Positions 43,026 to 54,870 of a DNA stretch of 64,000 nucleotides are shown here, piece by piece. The translations under genes and the position numbers were made by a program. Position 1 is the stretch's first letter. Each line of letters opens with the position of its first letter. The notes below the pieces were generated by a model. It worked only from the letters and a program-made list of their open reading frames with translations. It was not told the DNA's origin and ran no database searches. The stretch lies in assembly GCA_946902875.1 (NCBI GenBank), contig OX336338.1:8485971-8549970 (forward strand). Reading direction: 5' to 3'. The DNA comes from Nematopogon swammerdamellus (lineage: Eukaryota; Arthropoda; Insecta; Lepidoptera; Adelidae).

Positions 43026-44666
43026 ATAAGTAGGTACTAGTAAAAGACTTCAGTGTGGGAATGTAAAATATAATATAAATATAATATACCTACCCGCTAT
43101 ATAATATAGGTACTAAATGTAAGTACGTACTAGTTAATTAAAGAAATAAATTTATTAACGGAATAAAATTAAAGGATAATCTTTACTTATATGTATTTTG
43201 TTTTTTTTTTTAAGTAAGTTATAGGTGCTACCACACGTGCTAGGTACATAATTATTTTACATTCAACGCTAAGTACAACTAAATAGTCGCCTTCGTGCAC
43301 CATCAATTAATATCATCACGATCAATCATTTGGGAGGAATAATGATCAGTTGCATTCATGTTGATGCTTAATGATAATTCTTGAAAAATTTTTGATTGTC
43401 CGTATGTATGTATAACGCTTGGTATTGTTTGGCCACAACATCACATTACCAACGTCTATTTTCTATATAACCAAATTCAGATGCAGTTTTCAGAAAAATA
43501 AACCAAATTCAGATGCAGTTTTCAGAAAAATACCGAGTTCACTCTAGGAGTAACAATAATAGGATATAATAATTATCGCATCATTTAAATGTGAGGTCGG
43601 AAGTGATGGAACACAGTCGGAGAAATTATATTTCTTTTTATTTCCTTACAATCAATTATTTCTTGGAATTTATAGGTATTCATTTTCAATTGAATGTGCA
43701 ATCTATTTCATTAAAATGTTACAGTCAAACAAGAAATCGACGCGAGCGGAGCCACAGGCTCATTTAGTTAACCATATATTTTTGAAAGTGCATGAAATGT
43801 GATGTGAAATAAATAAAACTCTTCGGCAGTGCTTTCTATGTAAATGCCGCGAACATTACGATACGAGCAGCGCAGGACATTTCATTTTATTAGATGGTTC
43901 AGTTTGGCCTCGGCAACGCGACACGCGTGACGCGCACTGCGTTTTCATATGTAATAGGGCTTCCCATTATGAAAACGCAACTTCAGAAATATTTATTTAT
44001 ATTACTAAATTTCCAAGTTTTGGCTTCACACATTTTCAATATACCTGGGTAGGTTACCTATGTTTGTTTATGTATCCAATTTTAGTACCTATATCATTTT
44101 TATGAAAACATATTCTTGTTTTCAAAATTCTCCAAAATTTTCGTTATATGTAGTAGGTACATCCAGAATCCATGAGCTTGTAGGTAGGTACGAATTTGCT
44201 TATTACAATTTACTAACTCAATGAAAAAAAAAGTCAATCTATAATAGATTATTTTATTGATGTTTCACCATCGGTGACGGACAAAGTTCTTCTAACTTGG
44301 CACTGGTAGTAATTGCGGTGGTCCCACCCCGCCTCTGCTGCGTAACTTATCTTTCATTTTCTTCGGCGGGGAGTAGAAAAGTTTGGAGTGAGGTGGTTTC
44401 CGGGATATTAAAAATATTTTATTAGATTTTCAGGATAGCTGGTCACGATGATTTCGCGTGGTTATGAAATAAAATATTAAAACGGCGCTGTATGAAAATC
44501 GTCTTAATACGCTCCTTTGTTTTACCTATTTTATTGACTTTGTACAAACGTATACCTACTTCTTACCTATTGCCAAACGAAAAGTAGTGTATGCGCCATT
44601 TTGGGCCGATAATAGGTTAATAATATGATATCGGTCAGAAAAATTTACATAATTTATTAGGAAAAC
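43026..44666. other. AT-rich, with one 32-bp tandem duplication and a Helitron remnant
   Basis: At 43468-43532 a 32-bp unit with ACCAAATTCAGATGCAGTTT occurs twice. GCGAGCGGAGCCACAGGCTC at about 43742-43762 resembles a Helitron 3' hairpin. Otherwise no gene or repeat is recognised in 1.6 kb. Confidence 0.45.
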
Positions 44667-44900
44667 GAGCTTTTGCCCACGGCTTCGCTCGCGTGAAATT
44701 CGTATTTAAAAAGAAGAAAGTTAGTAAACCCGCTACCGTACCTTTATTTCGACGCGCGCTACAATTCGGTTTGTATGAGATCCACATCTTAGCGTAACCC
44801 GACTGTACTAAGTTTAATCGATTCGGATGATCGATTTAAGAGTTATATAGGAACATACACACATACAGAAAATATTTCTAATAAAAATCGCCAATTTAGT
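44667..44900 (-). mobile_element. Helitron 3' fragment
   Basis: CTTTTGCCCACGGCTTCGCT at the left is a reversed Helitron end (CTCG in place of CTAG). Inside, TTCGGTTTGTATGAGATCCA and CACATCTTAGCGTAACCCGA are the reverse complement of 53940-54000. Confidence 0.6.
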
Positions 44901-45324
44901 TTTAGTATCATACATAGAGACCACAAACGCAATATCTCATAAAATAAATAACTTACTCCATGACCATCCCTTAGAGATTTATTATTAGTACTGATAACAA
45001 AATTTAAAACACTCACAATGTGAACACATCAATTTACGATGTTATCGTCGAAGAGTAAATCCTTGATAATTTAATTGAGGTATAGCTTATTTATTATATC
45101 TATATTGTTTTAAGCTATCGTGAACGCTTTATTTAGACTGCAGTCACGGGTGTCTATGCCCAAAATTTGAACGGAAGATCAGACACAGCCAATTACACCA
45201 CAAATCGAGAATCATAATTTAAGTAGATCTAGATTCATTCAGTACATAGATTTTTCACTGTTTGTGGCTATTAGTTTCTAGTTATGTTCTACCTACACGG
45301 TGAATAATGAAAGTCTTTACTTTA
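44901..45324. other. No recognised feature
   Basis: AT-rich; nothing supported. Confidence 0.4.
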
Positions 45325-45705
45325 CTACTTTAATGAAGTTGTCAGGCGTTCTACATTGAACTCCCCATCAATTTCATCTCCGCTCTGCAAATGCTCGCGG
45401 CCCACACCTTCATAGTTTCCAAACATATTTTCTCTCTTACTTTCCTTAAGGATTTTAATTAATGAACTTGTCCAAACTTTTGCCCCCTTAGTCTCGGCGA
45501 CAACCCTCCCCAATTCTCCCTCTTTTCCTTCCTACCTCACCCGTAGTGCCAATAAGTTTGTAATCTCGGACGGAGTCCCCTGTTCGGGATTTCCGGAAAA
45601 CTTGGATATAATTTCTATTAGTCTATTGAGGGTTTCCGATCTGTCATTGGATCTAATGAAAGTTTCCCTACGGTTTTTAGTTACATAAAGAATAGTTTAA
45701 AAATA
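45325..45705 (-). pseudogene. Unidentified protein-like frame with one stop
   Basis: The minus-strand frame from about 45700 reads VTKNRRETFIRSNDRSETLN, then SKFSGNPEQGTPSEITNLLA, a TAG stop, then GELGRVVAETKGAKVWTSSL and GNYEGVGREHLQSGDEIDGE before a final stop. Charge pattern and length (about 125 codons) look like genuine protein and not random DNA. A retroelement gag-like origin is possible but unproven. A splice (CGG|GTGAGG) removing the stop is also conceivable. Confidence 0.4.
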
Positions 45706-45726
45706 TAAAATAAAAACTGTTCACGT

Positions 45727-45834
45727 TACATACATACCACACGCTGTTTCCCGACAATCGGGGTAAGCAGAGTAATCGGTGTTGTGCTGCAAGTACACTT
45801 ACAAAGTTACAGCAAAACACCGTCCACCACGTTA
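45727..45834 (-). repeat. Family C fragment
   Basis: ACATACATACCACACGCTGT, CCCGACAATCGGGGTAAGCA and the GGTGTTGTGCTG dyad with its partner CAGCAAAACACC. Confidence 0.65.
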
Positions 45835-45894
45835 TTCATATTTTCATTATATTATATTGTTATAATTTTGAAGAAATCTAAAGCGAGTGCATGC

Positions 45895-46174
45895 ATAGGT
45901 GTAAAACTGTAGGTCCCTTCCCTTGCCCCTTACTAGGTGGTAGGCTCAAATTGTAGCCCACTGGGTTGGTACCACCGTACTGGATGTAAGATGGCCGCAT
46001 AGCAACCTCGGTTGTGTTCTCCTCTAGTCCAGTATAGCCAACAATCCAGGGAAGTCTCCGGTATGGCACCTACCTTCTCGGAGGTGATATTGGCTATTCA
46101 GAGCATGTGCTTTGGCCCCTCTAACTCAGCCACCCATACCGGATTACATAAAAAATAAAAAATAAAAAAAATGC
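45895..46174 (+). mobile_element. SINE family B, head missing
   Basis: It starts inside the shared core (GTAAAACTGTAGGTCCCTTC) and runs to CCCATACCGGATTACATAAA with an A-rich tail. Confidence 0.75.
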
Positions 46175-46946
46175 TTAGCACTAACATATAAAAAATAAAA
46201 TATTGTTAAAATTATTTATTTTATTATTCTAACAACTCGCTCAGCCTGTTTATAGTTATGCACTGACTAACCGCTGTCTACATAGTTTCGTACACTATAA
46301 TAATACTCGTACATAGACAATAAACAAATATTAAAACCAGTAATAAATGGTTATAAAGCTGCTTGAATGTGGACGAAGTCGCTTAATCTACTATAATAGA
46401 AACAACAATAGTAAATTAAATTAATTAATAATCTGCTGGCGGCTGATCAATATTTAGTTTCCACTTGAAAAACGTCAACACGACTAACAATCTAGGACTA
46501 AATTGATTTTGGAGATTACGCAAGTTTGTACCGTTTAATTAAACACGTTACATATTAGATACTTTAGTTAGAAACGTATTAATTACGTAAACGCCCACAT
46601 TACGCAAATTGAGCCTGAAACTTTAAACTCTCAAAACTATTGATGTAGATATTAGAAAATTTTGCACATAAATGTAATAATTTATAGAAAGGGATAATAG
46701 TTATCTACTGCTAAACTAGCAAGTACAAATATTCACAGTTCAATAAATATTTTCCACGAATCATTTGCGCCCGAGTAACTCTATATAAGAAAAATAAAAA
46801 AGTACCTTTTTTATATCAAAAAGGTTATTAACGCATTATAATTTATTATATCGTTTAAATTTTGTGTTTCTGGTTTTTAGGGTTCGGTATCTAAACGGTA
46901 TCCTTTTAAGTTCTTCCTTTTAAATTCGGCGTAAGCCTACGCCGCC

Positions 46947-46977
<31 letters not shown>

Positions 46978-47047
46978 CGTTAACATTACGCAATGAGCAT
47001 TAATGAAGATTACATATAATTGGGAAAATACTTTATAGTAAAATTGT
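46175..47047. other. AT-rich sequence with one family D fragment
   Basis: A GGGTTCGGTATCTAAACGGT start and GCCTACGCCGCCGTCTGTTT, TGTCTGTCTGTCTGTCC tract lie at about 46880-46985. The remainder is unrecognised. Confidence 0.45.
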
Positions 47048-47118
47048 GCACAACGGCAGGTGGCCAAGTGATCTGGGGCATCGGCTTTTTTTGCGAGAGG
47101 TCCAAGGTTCGAATCCTC
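47048..47118 (+). repeat. Isolated tRNA-like head of SINE B type
   Basis: GGCAGGTGGCCAAGTGATCT (A box one base off) and GGTTCGAATCC (perfect B box, about 47105-47115) correspond to the head of family B. No B body follows. It cannot form a normal acceptor stem, so it is not called a tRNA gene. Confidence 0.55.
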
Positions 47119-47689
47119 ACTTATTAAATTTTCAGAAAGTACCTGTTTGCATTTAATATAATTTCATAATATTATATTTTCATAACTTGCGTAAAGAAGT
47201 ATTACTTCAAAAAAGCGGGGCAATAAAACGGCTAATAATGAAGATAATTTTTTTCCTTAAACCTCCTCCCTTTAAAATTATTTATTTCTACCAAGAGCGA
47301 CAGACCAGGTGTCTTCTCTCAAACTGGCTAATTTGATGTAAAATGTAGGTCGGAGTCGCGCCGCGCGGGCGCCGCGCCGCCACCGCCTCACAGCGGAAGC
47401 AATTATGTTAACAATATGGTGTCCCGGAATGTAATTACTTGCTTCACACTATCACCTGTGATGCTCTTCCTACCCCTACCGCACGTAGCTCCGCGCTAAG
47501 GGCGCTTCAAACCGGGGATGGCAAGCCTCGATAGAGAAAAATTGTGGCAATTTCATAAACGCCTCTTGGGCAAGCGGCTAAGGCTTTGCCTAGTTTTCGA
47601 AAGGCAGTAAGTGCACGAATTGTGCTCGATGCTCGTCACACTTTCTTTCTATTTTTTTACAACCATTTATTTAACTTCACTTGTTAGTA
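47119..47689. other. No recognised feature; GC-rich patch
   Basis: A patch of CGCGCCGCGCGGGCGCCGCG lies at about 47357-47380, in AT-rich surroundings. Confidence 0.4.
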
Positions 47690-47965
47690 TGGGTCAAATC
47701 TTGCAACTGAATTTTAAACAAGTTCCACTCGTTTGAGCTGAAATGTTGCACATACTTTTAGTTCAGGCGACAATGCAATCTAGTATACTCAAAATTGTAA
47801 AAAAAAACGAAAAAAAATTACAGCCGTCTATTCAATTTTAACTTGTCAAATCTTGCAACTAAATTTTGCAACCCAACCTATTGAGCTGAAATTTTTCAAA
47901 CCCTTTTGGTTCGAGTAACAATACAATCTAGTATACTCAATATTGCAAAAAAAAAATTGAAATTC
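47690..47965 (+). repeat. Diverged tandem pair of about 165 bp
   Basis: Both halves hold TCTTGCAACT, a TTGAGCTGAAAT block and CAATCTAGTATACTCAA followed by an A run. The second begins near 47860. Confidence 0.65.
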
Positions 47966-48851
47966 AGAACTTCAAATAGATATATTTCGAAACCTAAATG
48001 CATAACACCCCTTTTTTATATCTAAATGTATCAACATGCATCGTCTTTCAAAGAAACTAATAAACAAGATGTACGTTCTAGTCGAGTTCATGGAGACAAG
48101 ACCTAATTTCACCTACCATAATTTGATAGACCATTGCAGATCGATTCGTGCTCTTTTTCTCTTTATCTCTTAACGATGTCAAAAGTATATTAGTACGGCT
48201 TACCAAACTCATCGTATAAAATCAAGTCATTATTGGCACAAGGGCGCGTGAGGTTGGAAAGAAAGTAGAAAATAATCCTAAACATGATGCACGAAATTTA
48301 GAATTCTCAGTGAAGCCAAGTTGTCCAGGACCATTTCACACATATCCACGGGTTTTCTTATGCAAATACTAAAGTAGTTCAATTGTGTCTCAACATTGCT
48401 CCGCCGCGCCGCCCTGTCGCGTCGCTTTGTGTCGCGTCGTCGTCGCGCCTAGCCTCTTAGTACGGCGGCCAGTATATTTTACTTCAATAAAAAAATTAAA
48501 TCTTTTAAAACGTGAAATTTTCCCCGGAACCTTCCTTTCCTTCAGAACATGGCCACAATTTTATAATTTTCACAAAAACATTTCGTTACAGATTTTTGCT
48601 CAATTTGGTTTGGTTTTCTTAAGTTTGCGCTACTTTTTAGCATGGTAATTTGAATGTTTTAGTCGTTGAATGCAATAATACTTTTAAAAAATCAAATAAT
48701 AATTTAATATTATTTAAATAAAAATTAATAAAATCTATAAATGATTAAAACAATTGATATTAAGTATAATCAAAATTAAATCTTCAATTCTCACGCTCAA
48801 CTATTTGCTACTACCTACTTACATTCCACTATATTAATCGAATCTCAAACA
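47966..48851. other. No recognised feature; small CG-rich patch
   Basis: CCGCCGCGCCGCCCTGTCGC occurs at about 48401-48420. The overlapping open frame is low-complexity at its start and otherwise motif-free. Confidence 0.4.
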
Positions 48852-48985
48852 TCCAAAGGTTGACTGTAAGAAATCTATGTAAGGGATAAGTCCGCCTTTG
48901 CGCATTATGTAAATTTTCTAATGTACCTGTCACTGTTGATGTTTCTTGGAGCAATAAAGCATTTACTATCTATCTATCTAGATAA
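48852..48985 (+). mobile_element. LINE 3' end (AAAGGTTGACTG type)
   Basis: CCAAAGGTTGACTGTAAGAA, GGGATAAGTCCGCCTTTG and a GGAGCAATAAAGC end with CTATCTATCTATC microsatellite. Paralogous tails: 42960-43025 and 56192-56325. Confidence 0.65.
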
Positions 48986-49429
48986 GCTCATTAAGTTAAG
49001 TTACCTACTGCGTCACTTTGGAAGAGCTGTGGCAAGGTTAAAATTATAACCTAAAACTAAATCTCCCACAATAAAGAGAACGTGTTATCTTAATTTGTAA
49101 TTTGATTCACGCTGGTAGTCGTACTATCTGATTTATTCTCTTGCCTTGTATCACATGCCACGTTAAGCACCTGTATGTATGCAGGATCAAAATACTTGTG
49201 CGAGAAAGGTTTTTACTCGAAAAAATAAAGGAATAGGGAAATGCGATGGACCGCTTATATTCGGGATTCACATTTGAATAATATAAATAAATGAAACAAA
49301 AAAGGTGAGGTGTTGTGGGGAACCCGACAGAAGTTATTAATTTAATTTCGATCGCGATAGAGCCATCTATGCGATATTCCTTTCAACTTATACAATGGTT
49401 CGACTTCAAAAGGCTCTCATGGATGGTGC

Positions 49430-49580
49430 TCTGCCAGAACTTTGCAACTTCCTTTCGTACTTTCGTGACGTTTCACTTTTCCTGAGTTAGGTCCCCATTC
49501 CAAACGTGCGTTAAAAACCTCCGCTTCAAAAGAAGTTCATTTCCTCTTTAAAATAGCGAAACATAAAGGACAATGCATTT
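49430..49580. repeat. Inverted relative of 19112-19330
   Basis: GTACTTTCGTGACGTTTCAC and CCATTCCAAACGTGCGTTAA mirror the copy at 19.1-19.3 kb. Confidence 0.5.
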
Positions 49581-49667
49581 TCACTATGGGCATGAAAACC
49601 GCTTCTAACTTCTAGTTAGGTTTCATAGCTCATATTTAAAGAAATTTCACGGTATTTCATGCGCCAG

Positions 49668-49805
49668 GTGCCTTACCGGACCTTACTTGCTGCTTGATAG
49701 TTATCTTGTCCGAATACTTTGCGAAACGTGGTGGTCAGTGTTGTGTTGTAATTTACCAGAGTCCAGGAGTTCAGGTCCAGAGTGCAGCACAACGCCGATT
49801 ACTCT
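49668..49805 (+). repeat. Family C fragment
   Basis: CTTACTTGCTGCTTGATAGT, GCGAAACGTGGTGGTCAGTG and AGTGCAGCACAACGCCGATT; plus orientation. Confidence 0.6.
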
Positions 49806-50454
49806 ACTTTTAGCCAAGGAAGATTGATTTTTTTTATTTGTGCCAGTCAGTGTGTGTGGATAAGAATTAGAATGGGCATCACTACAACTGGAGAAGCCAT
49901 CGGTAGTTTTGAAAACCAAGTTAAAAATGGCTACATATATCTTTATGTAATTCAAACACACCTACCTATACCTATACCTAGGTAGTTCAATTATGAAAAC
50001 GAACTAAATGTTATTATTGCTTCTGTAAATATCTTGAAAATGTTATAAATATGCGGTGACTTTTAATATGAAATACGACTTGAGAATACAATATATTAAG
50101 TTCTTTTTTATTATGAAAAATATTTAATATTAATTCTACCTTGAGTAATACATGCACGTCTTCAATCTAGGTTCTATTCAGTGAAAAAAAAAAATAGTAC
50201 TTTTTGAAGGAACGCTGCATAATTTAAAAATAAATTGATTTGTACTCAACGAATAAATCTGCATTTGAAAGTGCGCGTCGGTTAGATGGCTTGAGCTAGA
50301 CTTGGGTAGCATGCCTACGTAGGTATATCGGGAACGAATCAATCCAACTTGACAGATAATTCGTCAGACGCCACCATTATGTCGATCTTCCGCCTTACAC
50401 CTTTTCCTAATGCGAAATGGCGCGTCATTTACCAATTCTCTTCTATTTAGCACT
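49806..50454. other. No recognised feature
   Basis: AT-rich sequence just beyond the LINE 3' end. Nothing supported. Confidence 0.4.
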
Positions 50455-50890
50455 TTATTTGTTTATTTATTTGTTCACTTTTGTAACACCGTCAGGTTTA
50501 AAGTACATTTTAATTATTCAAGTTCACATTTTCGTAGCCTAACATAACATGACAATATAACATTACTTAACATAACATAATATCTATTTTTCTTTTAATT
50601 GCCAAATTAATTTAAATTTCTATTATAGTTTCATAGCAACACACACATAATCTAAAACTTAAAAAGGCTTCTAAAATCCAGTTAAATAAACAATTATACA
50701 AACAATAAAAAAATATAAAATATGTTAAAAACTACTATTTCCTAAAATATCGCAAATTGATTTATCACAGTTTAAGTTAAAATAAGTTTATAGAATAAAA
50801 GCCATAAGATAAAATAAAATAATAGTAACGGAATAAAATTCGTAAAATTCATAAAACACATAACAACAACAGCACAGCGGATTCATTTAT

Positions 50891-51278
50891 TCAATCGTCA
50901 AGAAAATATTCTTTCAGCGTATAGAATGATTTATTAATTAAAAAATGTCTTAGTTCGTTCTTAAATTTAGTTACAGTTTCCTTGGTCTTTATGTTGTTAG
51001 GCAATTTATTGAATAATTTAAGAGACATGTAGTTAAAGCTGTGTTGCTTTAATTTTGATTGAACTGGTGGTAATTTTAACTTATTTCGATCTCGCAATGC
51101 ATATTTAGTTTGTTGATCACCCTGCTTAATATGATTGTTAATGTTTTTATACGTTTCAACACACAGAATAAATATGTATAGACTTGTCACTGTCAGTATT
51201 TTTAATTCCTTGAATAATAGCCGACAAGTTGCATCCCATTTGGAAGATGTAATAATTCTAATGGCCTTTTTTTGTAAT
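50891..51278 (-). pseudogene. C-terminal part of the LINE ORF2 after the frameshift
   Basis: It reads RIITSSKWDATCRLLFKEL, then KYALRDRNKLKLPPVQSKLK, LKLFNKLPNNIKTKETVTKF and a terminal NKSFYTLKEYFLDD. This is the usual C-terminal tail of CR1/Jockey-type ORF2 and the direct continuation of the frame above. Confidence 0.8.
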
Positions 51279-51279
51279 T

Positions 51280-52623
51280 TCAGTATTTCAGTATTTTTTG
51301 TGTATTAGTGCTGGCTCCCCAGACTTCTATACCGTACCTCAATATGGACTCAATATATGCAAAGTAAACCGCCTTTAGTGTGTCAATATTTGTAAATTGT
51401 TTTATAGTTTTTAAAGCATAGCACGCATTTGAGAGTTTGTTGCACATTTTTTCAACTTGTGATTTCCAATTGAGGTTACTGTCTACAATAACTCCTAAGA
51501 ATGTTACTTCATTCGTCATCTCCAGGGGAAAGTTTGTTATGTTGACATCGCTGTTTGGTAATTTATTTATATTTCTATATACAATGTATTGACTTTTATC
51601 TTTGTTTAGTTTTAAATTATTATGATGAAACCATTCAGATAGTTCATTTAGTGTAGTTTTCATATTCTCTCCTAAATTACTAGGGTTGTTTCCATTTACT
51701 GTGCAGCTTGTATCGTCTGCAAATATATAAACATTACACTTTGTGAGGTGATTTGGCAAGTCATTAATAAATATTAAGAAGAGTAGTGGTCCTAGAACTG
51801 AGCCTTGCGGGACTCCGTATTTGATCATTTTCTTTTCAGACGTAATTTTTATTTTAGTTCCTTCGTTTGTGTAGTGGCTAATCTCCACATATTGTTGCCT
51901 GTCTGTTAGATATGACTTGAGCAAGGCCAAAGGTAGACCTCTTACACCATAGTATTCTAATTTTTTTAGTAGTATGGTGTGGCTCACACAGTCGAAGGCC
52001 TTGCTCAGATCACAAAACAAACCGGCACATTTCGTTTTAGAGTCTAAGTGCTCAATTACATTACTAATCAGATCTTTTATAGCCTTGGTGGTGGATTTGT
52101 TCCTTCTGTAGGCATACTGTTTAATCGTCAAAATATTGTTTTTTTCTAGGTAATTTAGCAATTTATTTGATATAATTTTCTCAAATATTTTAGTGATCGG
52201 GGACAGTATTGATAGTGGCCTATAGTTGGTTTCATCATTTTTGTTGCCTTTTTTAAAAACTGGCATAATTTTAGCAACTTTCAAAACATCTGGATATATT
52301 CCTTTGTCTATACATGCATTAAATATATTGGTGAGCGGTTTGCATAATATTACTGCATTTTCTTTTAATATATCTGTGCGTAGCCCGTCAATTCCTACAC
52401 TCGTACTATTTTTTAATCTTTTTATTGTTTTCAATACCTCTATTTCTGTAAAATAATCTAGATAAAATGATTTTGTTACACTCATATTACTTTTTTTTAA
52501 TAAATTTAGGTATCCTGAGTCCAAATTTTCATTTTTTGGTTTTCCCACATTAACATAAAAATTATTAAATAGTTCTGCAACTGTTTTTGGATCAGTTATT
52601 TTTCTATTATTTTTTATTAACAT
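51280..52623 (-). pseudogene. LINE reverse transcriptase (ORF2), frameshifted
   Basis: 447 codons from an internal ATG. The reverse transcriptase motifs are in order: NYRPLSILSPITKIFEKI (133-150), DLSKAFDCV with the first catalytic D (205-213), GVPQGSVLGPLLFLIFINDL (270-289), FADD with the catalytic pair (301-304) and FLGVIVDSNLNWK after it. The frame breaks at about 51280, where TTTCAGTA is repeated (51278-51285 and 51286-51293). The C-terminal remainder continues in another frame at 50891-51278. All catalytic residues are intact, so the 8-bp duplication and the missing 5' end are the only visible lesions. Comparison with the fragment at 1925-2411 supports a CR1/Jockey-like family. Confidence 0.85.
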
Positions 52624-52757
52624 AATATTTTGAATTTTTTCAACTTTGACTTTGTTAGTTCTTTTCTTTATAACATTCCACGTAGCTTTTGATTTGTTTT
52701 TAGATTTAGTAATCTCTTCCCTATCTGTAATTTTCTTAGGATTAGCGAACAGAAAGT

Positions 52758-53510
52758 TATATCATACGATCTCTACGCCTGCGAAAAAGGTACGTATAAA
52801 TTCATCTGTATCGCTCAACCGTCCCTCGGGGTACTTATTTAGGTCTCTGTGGGTCCCCATTTTCAGTCGGCTAAGGTATCTATATCCGTCTAATAAATGA
52901 GAGACTTCAATATTTGAATAACGAATGATTTTAAATTGTATTTTACACCGTCGCTGTTCACAATAGATGACGCCCTGAGGACGCCCTCGTCGTGTCGGGC
53001 GATGTCGACACGACGAGGGAAACTGAATAGGAAAGCCCCTCGAGACCTACTCGGGCAGTAGAAAACTGCAGGAAAAGAATAAAGGAAGTGTCAGTGGACA
53101 CTTACCGCGCACGACTCCCCCAAATCACTTATCAACTGCTAAATGTCAAGATTACAGTAATAAAAGACATAAAAAAAAATTGGAAAATGTCTACGCCTAT
53201 TTCGACGTATAGCCATGTCTCCTGCTCCAGAGAATCTCTGTCTCGCAGGTATATATTTTTACACATTCGAATAGACTGGAATATAGATGATATATATAAA
53301 GAACATTTTTCCCGCGGCGTCGCGCGCATGAATTTCGAAAAGGAAAAATTAAGTCTCTTTACTATTGTATGTATTGGCTACTGTCACAATTAAAGCAACT
53401 GCTCAGTACCTCAAGTAGATAGCGTAATGATATTTTACCTATATCTTAAAACGATTTCAAAGAGCTTCTGAATCTAATGGAATAATCGGCATGCAATTCT
53501 GATGAATAAA
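52758..53510. other. No gene recognised
   Basis: It includes a palindromic GTGTCGGGCGATGTCGACAC at about 52993-53012 with CGTCGTGTCGG nearby, and a short Helitron-like CCCGCGGCGTCGCGCGCATG at 53311-53330. Confidence 0.4.
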
Positions 53511-53857
53511 GGCTCCCCCACATAGGTGAGTTAATATAAGTAACGGTCGATATTATCGCAATGCGTTATTGCGATATCTGTTTTCAGTACATATTGTAGG
53601 TTTGTGGATGCATGCTATCTTACACACTGCTGCGATAATATCGCCGGAACGCAGCGTTATTGCATTAATGCGATATTGCGATATTTGTTCTTAGTACATT
53701 TTGTACTAGGACGCATACGATCTTGCACACAGTTGCGTTAAATAACGCTGGTAGGAGTAGTACGATAAAAACGCAGCTGTGTGGAATGAACGCGTAACGC
53801 ATTGCGATAATATCGGCCGATGATAATTGATGATAACGCACCTGTGCGGGGGAGCCT
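53511..53857. mobile_element. MITE with about 60-bp imperfect inverted ends
   Basis: The ends are AGGCTCCCCCACATAGGTGA and, reversed, AGGCTCCCCCGCACAGGTGC; both continue into GATATTATCGCAATGCGTTA. The interior repeats TTGCGATAT motifs. Flanking TAA sits one base off on the left, so a TWA-type (PIF/Harbinger) target is plausible but not exact. Confidence 0.65.
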
Positions 53858-53869
53858 AACTAACTCTTA

Positions 53870-54081
53870 AACCTATCATCCGAATTCGATGAAACTTAGT
53901 ACAAGCACATTTAACTATAAGGGACACAGGATAGGCTAAACAAAATTCACTTCCGGTTACGCTAAGATGTGGCTCTCATACAAACCGAATTGTTCCGCGC
54001 GCCGAAATAAAGTTTGTACCTTACTTACTTTCTTCTTTTTAAATACGAATTTCACGCGAGCGAAGCCGCGGGCAGAAGCTA
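53870..54081 (+). mobile_element. Helitron 3' end
   Basis: It ends in CACGCGAGCGAAGCCGCGGG, CAGAAGCTAG then T. The body is the reverse complement of 44740-44830. The 5' end was not located. Confidence 0.65.
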
Positions 54082-54544
54082 GTAAAGCTATAAAATTCGA
54101 AACTAAGCAAAAAGTTCTACATTGTGTTGCACAAAAATCCCTAGTACGCTTATAGATAATAATACCCTTTATAGCGATCGAGGTTAGAGCAACGACAAAA
54201 AAGCCATAATCCAAGGGACGACCTACGAAGGGTTCTATGTGCGTAAAATCATCTACATGGATGAGATCTAAGCGAATATTAGGACCTCAAAGGAGCTGAA
54301 TTCGGGTCAGTAGATAGTGCCTGCGCTATAAAATTACCTACATCAAAACTACCTACCCCCCTTTCTATCTTCCCTCTGCTTTGTAATTCGGTGCTAAATA
54401 TGTAATTTTGTTTTATAGTAGGCCCGACATTCAGCAAAATGTGTCAATTCGTTGCAATAGATATCTATCGATCCAACTCTTTTGAAAATGCTAATTCGTA
54501 AATAGTGCAAAAATTTAAGAAATTTTATTATTAATATTTTTTCA

Positions 54545-54870
54545 TTATATTTTGTTAAAATCGTTTGTGCCCGTGGCTGCGCTCGCGGTAAACTCTCCTA
54601 AAAACCCTGTGTAAATCGGTTGAATAGGTAGTTTTCGAGTAAATCACATGAAAGCTAACCGATGTGGTAGATATTTCTTTTTGACTGCTTTCGCTTTCGA
54701 TCCCACTGTGCAGCCCATATGAATAATGGCGCGATGCTATACAGCCTATAACCTGGTCGAGTTATGTCGCATTACATACATATGAAGGCAAAAACAGCAA
54801 GTGAATAAGTTGAGCCGTTCTTGAGTTAAAAGCGAACATACTTTTATACATGCATGTACACAGACGACAG
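54545..54870 (-). mobile_element. Degenerate Helitron fragment
   Basis: GTGCCCGTGGCTGCGCTCGC at about 54570 is a reversed Helitron 3' hairpin region, followed by TCGGTTGAATAGGTAGTTTT and ACATACTTTTATACATGCAT. Confidence 0.45.

Larger units (their letters stand above)
50455..52757 (-). mobile_element. 5'-truncated CR1/Jockey-type LINE, best-preserved element
   Basis: A 2.3-kb minus-strand insertion. The ORF2 reading runs from about 52757 (LFANPKKITDREEI, no start, 5'-truncated) through a nearly intact reverse transcriptase, and ends at a stop near 50891 (SFYTLKEYFLDD). A 3' UTR of about 430 bp follows, with an AAATAAATAAACAAATAAAG end near 50455. No endonuclease domain is present because of the truncation. 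Upstream sequence at 52758 onward is unrelated. It is the most intact coding sequence in the window. Confidence 0.85.
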
